This document shows, piece after piece, positions 1 through 6,031 of a DNA stretch of 11,401 nucleotides. Made by a program: the position numbers and the translations under genes. The notes under the pieces are model-generated. The model was not told the origin of the DNA and searched no databases. It worked only from the letters and a program-made list of their open reading frames with translations. The stretch is from Desulfofustis sp. (lineage in GTDB: Bacteria; Desulfobacterota; Desulfobulbia; Desulfobulbales; Desulfocapsaceae). The stretch covers positions 1 through 11,401 of the forward strand of contig JAQYVS010000017.1 in the NCBI GenBank assembly GCA_030145365.1. The letters are read 5' to 3'. How positions within the stretch are numbered: position 1 is the stretch's first letter; every line of letters begins with the position of its first letter.

Positions 1-249
1 ACCCAGTAAATATTTCCTGGTTGCCGGATTCTGCTGGAGGAAATGCGTAGCAACAAGCGTTTTGATCAGCCGGCTTGTTGTGGATTTGTGCATGCCAAGT
101 TTTACACTCAATTCTGTAGTTCCCAGTTCCGTATCTGATGGGGAGAAGGCCAGCAAAATGTTCAGAGCCTTTGCAACAGAAGATTCGTTTGCTCCGTTTT
201 GTTTGCTCATAGTTTTATTGAATTGAGTTTTGGTTGTTCCGTTTAGCAT
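1..249 (-). CDS. IclR-family transcriptional regulator, N-terminal part (cut by window edge)
   Basis: The minus-strand frame reads 83 codons from an ATG at 249 down to the window edge without a stop. An AGGA Shine-Dalgarno lies 8-9 bases before that ATG and supports it over the in-frame ATG at 210. Residues about 24-83 show the IclR winged helix-turn-helix: a first helix VAKALNILLAF (25-35), then TTELSVKLGMHKSTTSRLIKTL (44-65) with the recognition helix at 53-65, and the wing ending in TRKYLLG (77-83), a typical IclR pattern. The C-terminal effector-binding domain is outside the window. IclR proteins are dimeric repressors or activators that often control catabolism of aromatic or organic acids and are often encoded divergently from their target, as here. 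Family assignment is firm; the effector and the sign of regulation are unknown. Confidence 0.9.
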   Translation of the reverse strand, partial: MLNGTTKTQFNKTMSKQNGANESSVAKALNILLAFSPSDTELGTTELSVKLGMHKSTTSRLIKTLVATHFLQQNPATRKYLLG

Positions 250-302
250 GTATATCCTATTCAGGGATTCGTTATAAAAACAATATGTCTCGCATGGTGG
301 AA

Positions 303-331
303 CAAATAGAATGGTTAGGACCTGCTGTCAA
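303..331 (-). promoter_or_regulatory. Predicted sigma-70-type promoter for the IclR gene
   Basis: On the minus strand a perfect TTGACA (331 to 326) is followed by 17 bases and then TATTTG (308 to 303), matching three of six -10 positions. Transcription would begin near 296, giving a leader of about 45 bases to the ATG at 249. The perfect -35 and ideal spacing support it; the weak -10 is what one would expect of an activator-dependent or low-level promoter. Confidence 0.5.
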
Positions 332-439
332 GAAAAAACGTAATCAAGGTTTTAAATAATCTGGATATCCTAAAAATAGATATACATTATAGTACCTTAT
401 AGGCCTTGGACTGGAGGCAAATATTGCATGTAAAATATC

Positions 440-467
440 TTGACATGGTTACTTGATGGTGTATTCT
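440..467 (+). promoter_or_regulatory. Predicted sigma-70-type promoter for the transhydroxylase-like operon
   Basis: TTGACA (440-445, perfect -35) is followed by 16 bases and TATTCT (462-467, four of six -10 positions, including the invariant first A and last T). The start of transcription would fall near 474, leaving a leader of about 185 bases. No competing sigma-54 site with correct spacing was found. As the only good promoter upstream of nine tightly packed genes, it probably drives the whole operon. Confidence 0.55.
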
Positions 468-597
468 GTTGATAATTGTATTAATAATGTTCCGTTATGC
501 AAGACAACTTGGCCATTAAGATTATAAGAAGATCGCACTAATGATTCAGTTCGTTTCTTTTAAGTCATTGAATTGTCTGGACTTATATGAAGCCAAA

Positions 598-630
598 GTG
601 GGTTGTCAAAATTGACCAGGGAACAACCAC
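598..630 (+). other. Possible leader hairpin ahead of the first operon gene
   Basis: GGTTGT (601-606) can pair with ACAACC (623-628), extended by two more pairs across a one-base bulge (598-599 with 629-630). The 16-base loop contains TCAA/TTGA that could pair as well. The stem ends 17 bases before the GGAGGA ribosome-binding site at 648-653. It may affect translation or RNA stability, but a stem this size can arise by chance. Confidence 0.25.
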
Positions 631-659
631 CATTAAGCTCAAATCGCGGAGGAATCGTA

Positions 660-3176
660 ATGAGTGAAAAGGTTTTTACCAATTGTACCAACGCCGGTCC
701 TGTCAGTGTGTATGTGAAGGACGGTAAGGTAACACGGATGAGGCCTCTGGTTGCCGATGAGAAGGACTTTAAGCCGTGGACAATAGAAGCCGGGGATAAG
801 AAATACTCGCCGCCGAAGAAATTTGCAGTTGCCCCATATGTTCATGCAGACAGGCGACGGCTTTACTCGGAAGAGCGTATTCAGTATCCGATGAAACGGG
901 TGGATTTTGATCCCAACGGCGAGAGAAATCCTCAGAATCGAGGCAAGTCTCCTTATGTTCGAATTTCCTGGGACGAGGCGCTTGATATCGTTTCTTCAGA
1001 GATCAAGCGGGTTTCCCAGACATACGGCGGCTCGGCGATCAGCGGTATGACCTCTTCGCATCATAACTGGGGAATTGTCGGTTATAAAATGGGTCCCTTT
1101 GCCCGTTTTATGAATATGCTCGAATTTACACCGGTACTTGATAATCCTGACAGTTGGGAAGGCTGGCACTGGGGAGCAACGCATACCTACGGTTTTTATT
1201 GGCGTCTGGGTATGCCGGAACCATACGACATGCTCGAAGATGCATTGCAGAACGCAGAGATGATCGTGCTCTGGTCCAATGATCCCGATACGACCCGGGG
1301 AACTTACACCGGTCAGGAATCAGCGCTTTGGCGTCAATGGCTAAAGGAAAAAGGCGTCGAGATGGTCTTTATAGATCCGTTTCATAATTTCACTGCTGCG
1401 GTGATGGAAGGAAAATGGATCGCTCCCCGTATGGGTACCGATACGGCGATGGCCATGGCCATTGCCTACGTCTGGATTACAGAAGATCTCTACGATAAGC
1501 AATATGTGAAGGATCGCACACTTGGTTTTGATGAATTCAAACCATACGTTCTGGGTGAGCTTGACGGTGAGCCGAAAACACCTGAATGGGCTGAGGAGGA
1601 ATCGGGTGTGAAAGCCCGAGTAATCAGGGCCTTGGCCCGTGAGTGGGCTGCTAAACGCACCATTTTATCAGGCGGTGCCCGCGGCGGTGAAGGCGGTGCC
1701 TGCCGGACAGCATTTGGTACCGAGTGGGCCCGAATGATGGTTCTGCTGCAGGCAATGCAGGGGCTTGGAAAACCCGGACGTTCCATCTGGGGCACAACCA
1801 TGGGTGCGCCCTCTGACACCAAGACCTGGTTCCCAGCTTATGCCGACCCGGAGGGGCGCGTTGCTACCTCATCTATTGCCAATCATCTTCCGGCAAATCC
1901 GACCCAACAGCGTCTCTGGCGTCTGACCTTGCCGGATGCCGTTCTTGATCCGCCAGTAAGCTGGTATGGCGAAGGGTTCTGCGGCCAGTCACTGGAACAG
2001 CAGTTCACCCATTTCGAATACCCGATGGAAGGTTACTCGGAAATCAAGCTCTTCTATCGCTACGGCGGTTCTTTTATGGGTACCATGAGCGATACCTCCA
2101 AATGGGTCAGGATGTACCAGAGCCCGAAGCTGGAGTTTGTCGTCAATCAGGATATCTGGTTTAACAGTGAAACGAGAATGGCAGACATTATTCTGCCGGC
2201 CTGTACCAATTTTGAGCGAGACGATGTCGGTGAATGGGGAGCCTGCGGCGGTTACACCTGCCATGCCAGCAGCGGCTGCAATTTCAGAATTGTGGTACGG
2301 CAACAGAAAGTGATAGATCCGCTTTTCGAATCAAAATCAGATTTTGAAATATTTTCTCTGATCGCTGAGCGTCTTGGTAGAAAAGAAGAGTTTACCGATG
2401 GCAAGACCGAGCTTGAATGGGTTAAAGCTTTTTTTGATTCTTCTGATCTGCCCAAACATATCAGTTGGGAAGAGTTTAACGAGAAAGGATACTATATCGT
2501 CAATATCACAGACGATTACAAATCGACACCGGCTCTGAGATGGTTTGCTGAAGGTCGTGATTGCGATACCCCGGATTCGAATAACCCGAAACGGGGAACG
2601 CTCAAGGCAAAAGAGCTTGGAACCTACAGCGGTAAAATCGAATTTGCTTCCGAGAGTCTGAAATCCAAGTTTCCGGACGATGAAGAGCGCCCGGTGGTAC
2701 CACGTTATCTGAAGAGCTGGGAAGGGCACCACAGCGAAATCTATAAAAAATATTCGCTGCAGCTCCTGTCGCCTCATCCACGTTTTTCCTTCCACTGTCA
2801 TTATGACAAGCATACCGACTGGCTCGATGATATTCCGACGCATCGGATCAAAAAAGATGGGTATGCCTGGTGGCCGGCGCGGATCAATCCGCTGGATGCA
2901 GAGCTTCGGGGTATTAACTCGGGCGATATTGTCAGGCTTTACAACGATCGCGGTTCAGTACTCTGTATGGCGGTGCTCACTGAGCGTGTGCGCGAAGGTG
3001 TTATTCACAGCTACGCATCGTCAGCGAAATATGACCCGTTGATTCCGGGTAATGCCGATTCACCGGATAAAGGCGGTTGTGTAAACATCCTGACACCTAC
3101 ACGGATGGTGTCGAAAAATGTGCCGGGAATGACGCCTAATTCCTGCCTGATTGAAATCGAAAAATGGGAGGGCTGA
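660..3176 (+). CDS. athL: Pyrogallol transhydroxylase-like molybdopterin oxidoreductase, large subunit
   Basis: This 838-residue protein belongs to the DMSO-reductase superfamily and most resembles the large subunit of Pelobacter acidigallici pyrogallol-phloroglucinol transhydroxylase (about 875 residues), a cytoplasmic Mo-bis-MGD enzyme that moves a hydroxyl between polyhydroxybenzenes. Compared from memory with that enzyme, H134, Y142, D164, S165, W166, Y394, C529 and Y532 match active-site H144, Y152, D174, S175 (the Mo ligand), W176, Y404, C557 and Y560. E344 and K143 stand where that enzyme has W354 and R153. The N-terminus has only C9, so the usual CxxC-type [4Fe-4S] site is absent, as in the transhydroxylase. 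There is no Tat signal. The C-terminal domain (about 700-838) is the MopB cap, with SPHPRFSFH and GDIVRLYNDRG. The start at 660 is set by GGAGGA at 648-653. The Fe-S subunit follows after 4 bases. Family is firm; substrate is not. Confidence 0.9.
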   Translation: MSEKVFTNCTNAGPVSVYVKDGKVTRMRPLVADEKDFKPWTIEAGDKKYSPPKKFAVAPYVHADRRRLYSEERIQYPMKRVDFDPNGERNPQNRGKSPYVRISWDEALDIVSSEIKRVSQTYGGSAISGMTSSHHNWGIVGYKMGPFARFMNMLEFTPVLDNPDSWEGWHWGATHTYGFYWRLGMPEPYDMLEDALQNAEMIVLWSNDPDTTRGTYTGQESALWRQWLKEKGVEMVFIDPFHNFTAAVMEGKWIAPRMGTDTAMAMAIAYVWITEDLYDKQYVKDRTLGFDEFKPYVLGELDGEPKTPEWAEEESGVKARVIRALAREWAAKRTILSGGARGGEGGACRTAFGTEWARMMVLLQAMQGLGKPGRSIWGTTMGAPSDTKTWFPAYADPEGRVATSSIANHLPANPTQQRLWRLTLPDAVLDPPVSWYGEGFCGQSLEQQFTHFEYPMEGYSEIKLFYRYGGSFMGTMSDTSKWVRMYQSPKLEFVVNQDIWFNSETRMADIILPACTNFERDDVGEWGACGGYTCHASSGCNFRIVVRQQKVIDPLFESKSDFEIFSLIAERLGRKEEFTDGKTELEWVKAFFDSSDLPKHISWEEFNEKGYYIVNITDDYKSTPALRWFAEGRDCDTPDSNNPKRGTLKAKELGTYSGKIEFASESLKSKFPDDEERPVVPRYLKSWEGHHSEIYKKYSLQLLSPHPRFSFHCHYDKHTDWLDDIPTHRIKKDGYAWWPARINPLDAELRGINSGDIVRLYNDRGSVLCMAVLTERVREGVIHSYASSAKYDPLIPGNADSPDKGGCVNILTPTRMVSKNVPGMTPNSCLIEIEKWEG

Positions 3177-3180
3177 TACA

Positions 3181-4017
3181 ATGTCTCGATACTCCATACT
3201 AATTGATGTCAGTAAATGTAACGGTTGCTACAATTGTTTTCTGGCTTGCCGGGATGAATACTATGGCAACGACTATCCCTCCTACTCTGCGGCTCAACCG
3301 TTGAACGGACAGTTCTGGATGCAGATTAAAGAGATTGAGCGGGGAGTCTATCCAAAACCTAAATTAACCTATATCCCCACGCCGTGCATGCACTGCAAGG
3401 CTGCTCCTTGTATGGATGCAGCTAAAGACGGGGCCGTATACCGAAGAGACGACGGCATCGTGATGATTGATCCCGAAAAGGCCGTGGGTCAGGAAGCCAT
3501 CGTTAACGCCTGCCCGTATCGGGTGATCTACTGGAACAAGGAAAAGCAGCTGCCGCAGAAATGTACGATGTGCGCCCATCGCCTTGATGAAGGCGAGAAA
3601 CTGCCGCGCTGTGTCGAATCCTGTCCCACGGGAGCCTTGGTATTTGGCGATTTAGACGATCCCAAAAGTGAAATTTCCAAGCTTTCTGCCCGCCTTGAAA
3701 CCCAGAGTCTGCATCCTGAGTACAAGACCGGCTCAAGCGTCCAATACATTGGAATACCCAAGCGCTTTGTGGCTGGAGAAATTGTCTACAGTGACAACGA
3801 GGGTGAATGTGCTCCCGGTGTCACCGTGAGTCTGGTCGGTGGGGGACAGAGCCGGGAAACGGTAACCGATCTATTCGGTGATTTTGAGTTTGAAGGACTC
3901 GATAAAAATGAAACCTATAGAGTGGCCGTTTCTGCAGATGATTATGAACCGCTGGAACTGGAATTCACCACGTATAACGATGTGAATCTGGGAGAAATCA
4001 CGTTAGATCCAAAATAG
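3181..4017 (+). CDS. athS: Transhydroxylase-like Fe-S small subunit with C-terminal beta-sandwich domain
   Basis: This 278-residue protein is the electron-transfer partner of the large subunit just upstream. It carries 12 cysteines able to bind three [4Fe-4S] clusters: C13, C16, C19, C23 (CxxCxxCxxxC), then C69, C72, C77, C111, C128, C131, C144 and C148. Segments such as TPCMHC, CPYRVIYWN and QKCTMCAH match the Pelobacter transhydroxylase small subunit (274 residues) as I recall it. Residues about 197-278 form a Cna-B/carboxypeptidase-regulatory-like beta-sandwich (VAGEIVY, then TDLFGDFEFEGL), a tail typical of transhydroxylase small subunits and absent from ordinary NrfC/DmsB-type ferredoxins. 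There is no membrane anchor or signal peptide, so the dimer should be soluble and cytoplasmic. The start at 3181 follows GGGAGGG at 3166-3172, which overlaps the end of the large-subunit gene and suggests translational coupling. Confidence 0.9.
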   Translation: MSRYSILIDVSKCNGCYNCFLACRDEYYGNDYPSYSAAQPLNGQFWMQIKEIERGVYPKPKLTYIPTPCMHCKAAPCMDAAKDGAVYRRDDGIVMIDPEKAVGQEAIVNACPYRVIYWNKEKQLPQKCTMCAHRLDEGEKLPRCVESCPTGALVFGDLDDPKSEISKLSARLETQSLHPEYKTGSSVQYIGIPKRFVAGEIVYSDNEGECAPGVTVSLVGGGQSRETVTDLFGDFEFEGLDKNETYRVAVSADDYEPLELEFTTYNDVNLGEITLDPK

Positions 4018-4020
4018 CTA

Positions 4021-4062
4021 AACGAGGGAGCGGAGAGCATCCAATGACCTGCTCCCTTCGTT
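4021..4062 (+). terminator. Intergenic hairpin after the Fe-S subunit gene (attenuator or processing site)
   Basis: AACGAGGGAGC (4021-4031) pairs with GCTCCCTTCGTT (4051-4062) with a single bulged base and a 19-base loop. No T-run follows, so full intrinsic termination is unlikely. It starts 3 bases after the Fe-S subunit stop and lies in the widest gap of the operon (73 bases). A partial terminator or an mRNA-stabilising stem that lets the Mo enzyme accumulate above downstream proteins fits this place. Confidence 0.45.
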
Positions 4063-4090
4063 AACTTATCAAGAAAGAAGAGGTGGAGAG

Positions 4091-4420
4091 ATGATCAGTG
4101 TAAAAGATGCCGAAGGGAAACCGTATGATGCGGCGAAACACTCCGAAGTGTATGGCCTGCAGAAATTTACCGAGGCAGACACAAAACGTACCACAGTCTG
4201 CTATTCGTATTTTCAGCCAAACGGTGGTGCCGAGATGTCCTCTTCCCCGAAAGAGCGAGTCTATTACGTCGTTAAGGGATCAATCACTGTTTGTGGACCC
4301 GAGGAGAAGCATGTACTCAACGAAGGGGACTGCGTCTATATCGCATCCGGTGAGGAGCGCGATATGGTAATCAATAATGGAAAACCTGCAGAAGTACTGG
4401 TTTTTATTATTACTCCTTAA
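4091..4420 (+). CDS. Small single-domain cupin lacking the usual metal-binding residues
   Basis: This 109-residue protein has a cupin-2 beta-barrel pattern: motif 1 region PNGGAEMSSSPKERVYYVVKG (43-63) and motif 2 region GDCVYIASGEERDMVINNG (79-97). Cupins normally bind a metal through HxH and Glu in motif 1 and a His in motif 2. Here E55 is kept, but the HxH positions read MSSSPK and the motif-2 His is replaced within SGEERD; the only histidines are H17 and H74, outside these sites. It is therefore either a metal-free cupin (binding protein, isomerase or regulator) or one with other ligands. A GGTGGAG-type ribosome site 3-10 bases upstream supports the start. It sits between the Mo enzyme genes and the SDR, so a role on a ring intermediate is plausible. 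No specific function can be assigned. Confidence 0.8.
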   Translation: MISVKDAEGKPYDAAKHSEVYGLQKFTEADTKRTTVCYSYFQPNGGAEMSSSPKERVYYVVKGSITVCGPEEKHVLNEGDCVYIASGEERDMVINNGKPAEVLVFIITP

Positions 4421-4461
4421 CTTTTTAATAGTGACAGATAACGATAATCAAAGGGGATGAA

Positions 4462-5229
4462 ATGAAAGATATATTTAAATTGGATGGAAAAGTTGCCGTT
4501 ATTACCGGCGGTGCCGGAGGTATTGGGGAAGCGCTCGCGCTTGGCCTTGGGTATCACGGTGCCACGGTGGTTGTCTCGAGTAGAAATCAGCAGACAATCG
4601 ATGCAGTTGCCAAAAAAATCACTCAAGAGACGGGCAGTGAGGCCATTGCCGTTGCTTGCGATGTTACCGATGAAGCCAGTATCCAGAATCTGGTTGATGC
4701 GGTTGTTGGAAAATATGGAAAAATCGATATTCTCGTTAACGCCATGGGTATGAATATCAAGCGCGATGCCTTTGACTATCCGATGGAAGACTGGGACAAG
4801 CTTTTCGACGTAAATGTCAAGGGTACCATGGCTGCCTGCAAAATCGTCGGCAAGGTCATGCGTGATCAGAAAGGCGGAGCGATAGTGAATCTTTCCTCAG
4901 TTCGCGGCATTCGTGGTTACACCGGCGGCAACACCGGTTATTGCGCTACCAAAGGTGCGGTTGAACTGATCACGAAAGCACTTGCTCTGGAATGGGCGGC
5001 CAGCGGCATTCGAGTTAACGCTCTAGGACCTGCACTGGTAATTACCCCTGGCACCAAGCATATCGCCGAAGATCCGAAGCTGGCAGCCAAATATGCCGCC
5101 GCTATACCAATGGGAAGAATTGGCATGCCTGAAGATATGGTCGGCGCCGTCGTCTATCTATGTTCCGATGCGGCAAGTTTTGTCTCCGGGCAGACCATCT
5201 ATGTCGATGGCGGTTTAACGGCAGCATAA
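4462..5229 (+). CDS. Short-chain dehydrogenase/reductase (classical SDR)
   Basis: This 255-residue protein is a classical SDR of normal length. The Rossmann glycine motif TGGAGGIG (15-22) binds NAD(P); SSRN follows the second strand and bears on cofactor choice. The structural NAG motif appears as NAMG. The catalytic set is S146 (or S145), Y160 and K164 in YCATK, with one extra residue between Ser and Tyr compared with many relatives. The C-terminal pattern IPMGRIGMPEDMVGAVVYLCSDAASFVSGQTIYVDGG is standard FabG-like SDR, given here in outline. It would oxidise or reduce a ketone or alcohol. Phloroglucinol reductase is also an SDR, so ring reduction after the transhydroxylase is one possibility; a later 3-hydroxyacyl or hydroxy-oxo acid dehydrogenase is another. 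The start follows AAGGGG at 4451-4456. Specificity cannot be read from sequence. Confidence 0.9.
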   Translation: MKDIFKLDGKVAVITGGAGGIGEALALGLGYHGATVVVSSRNQQTIDAVAKKITQETGSEAIAVACDVTDEASIQNLVDAVVGKYGKIDILVNAMGMNIKRDAFDYPMEDWDKLFDVNVKGTMAACKIVGKVMRDQKGGAIVNLSSVRGIRGYTGGNTGYCATKGAVELITKALALEWAASGIRVNALGPALVITPGTKHIAEDPKLAAKYAAAIPMGRIGMPEDMVGAVVYLCSDAASFVSGQTIYVDGGLTAA

Positions 5230-5293
5230 CAAAGTGATTGAGCAGGAAATAAGATAAGGATTGAACAATCAGCATATTGATGAGGGAGAAGCA

Positions 5294-5989
5294 ATGACAA
5301 CAGCTCAGATTTTGAGTCAGGCCCGGGAAGAGAAGAGGACGGTGCTCACTGAGATCGAAGCCAAACAGATCCTTGATGAAGTTGGTATCAACTGTACCAG
5401 GACCGTACTGGCAGAGAGTAAGCAACAGGCCGTATCGATAAGCGAGGAGATCGGCTACCCGGTCGTTCTGAAGGTTTCATCGGTGGATATTACCCATAAA
5501 AGCGATTCCGGTGGGGTTAAGGTGAACCTGGCGGATGGTAAGGCGGTTGAACAGGCCTACGATGAAGTTATGACCTCCTGTCGCGCCTATGCACCTGATG
5601 CTCATATAGAAGGTGTTTCCGTACAGGAAATGGCCAAGCCTGGCACAGAGATCATAATGGGAATGATCAAAGACGCAAGTTTTGGGCCGGTGGTCATGTT
5701 TGGCCTGGGTGGCGTCCTCGTTGAGGTTCTCAAGGATGTATCGTTTCGCATCGTGCCGATCGAGAAAGCGGATGCGGTTGATATGACAACGGAAATTCAG
5801 GGCAAGAAACTCCTTGAAGGATATCGTGGCAATGATCCGGCGGATGTTCCTTTTCTGCAGGATATGCTCGTGAAGTTATCCGATTTTGTCAATGCAACGG
5901 AAGGTATCGAAGAGATTGATATGAATCCGGTGTTTGCATATAAGGACGGCGCTATTGTTGTAGACGCCCGAATTATTTTATCCGCTTAA
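5294..5989 (+). CDS. ADP-forming acyl-CoA synthetase, beta (ATP-grasp) subunit
   Basis: This 231-residue protein matches the separate beta subunit of archaeal-type ADP-forming acetyl/acyl-CoA synthetase (about 232 residues in Pyrococcus furiosus). It is an ATP-grasp fold: LTEIEAKQILDEVGI (18-32) is the typical N-terminal segment, YPVVLKVSS (55-63) holds the nucleotide-binding Lys60, and H68 in THKSD corresponds to the conserved second histidine that relays phosphate. GPVVMFGLGGVLVEVLKD and IDMNPVFAYKDGAIVVDARI follow as in the family. Together with the alpha subunit it interconverts acyl-CoA + ADP + Pi with acid + CoA + ATP. The ATG at 5294, with GAGGGAG at 5282-5288, is preferred to a TTG at 5261. 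Known enzymes in most bacteria are fused; here the two parts are separate genes in beta-alpha order. Confidence 0.9.
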   Translation: MTTAQILSQAREEKRTVLTEIEAKQILDEVGINCTRTVLAESKQQAVSISEEIGYPVVLKVSSVDITHKSDSGGVKVNLADGKAVEQAYDEVMTSCRAYAPDAHIEGVSVQEMAKPGTEIIMGMIKDASFGPVVMFGLGGVLVEVLKDVSFRIVPIEKADAVDMTTEIQGKKLLEGYRGNDPADVPFLQDMLVKLSDFVNATEGIEEIDMNPVFAYKDGAIVVDARIILSA

Positions 5990-6031
5990 GAAAACAAAAG
6001 GTCAAAAGCTGACGATAAGGACGGTGCAATT

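Larger units (their letters stand above)
250..659. promoter_or_regulatory. Divergent control region between the regulator and the catabolic operon
   Basis: This 410-base stretch has no convincing gene. It holds a minus-strand promoter for the IclR gene (303-331), a plus-strand promoter for the operon (440-467), about 108 bp between the two -35 boxes, and a leader of roughly 185 bases ahead of the first operon gene. The inter-promoter part is AT-rich and includes the 8-bp palindrome GGATATCC (363-370) and an imperfect palindrome TATAGTACCTTATA (388-401). These are candidate operator sequences only; no clear IclR-type operator stands out. The arrangement is the usual one for an IclR protein controlling both itself and its neighbour. 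Confidence 0.6.

Noticed and set aside
412..428. Sigma-54-like TGG/TTGCA pair
   Set aside because: The distance between GG and GC is 11 bases where 10 is required, and the -24 box is otherwise poor; a good sigma-70 promoter lies 12 bases on.
235..496. Direct repeat TGTTCCGTT at 235-243 and 488-496 as an IclR operator
   Set aside because: A 9-base match in 500 bases is expected by chance about half the time, and the copies are 253 bases apart with no symmetry.
603..659. TTG start that would extend the Mo large subunit by 19 residues
   Set aside because: The ATG at 660 has GGAGGA at ideal spacing and gives the family N-terminus; the extra residues resemble untranslated leader.
2337..2843. Minus-strand open frame of 168 codons
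   Set aside because: It lies wholly opposite the Mo large subunit, matches no family I recognise and has no ribosome site or context; it is a shadow of a conserved gene.
3151..3180. TTG start extending the Fe-S subunit upstream
   Set aside because: It would overlap the end of the large-subunit gene; the ATG at 3181 has a strong ribosome site and begins at the usual place before the first Cys cluster.
5261..5293. TTG start extending the ATP-grasp subunit by 11 residues
   Set aside because: The ATG at 5294 follows GAGGGAG and gives the length of known beta subunits.
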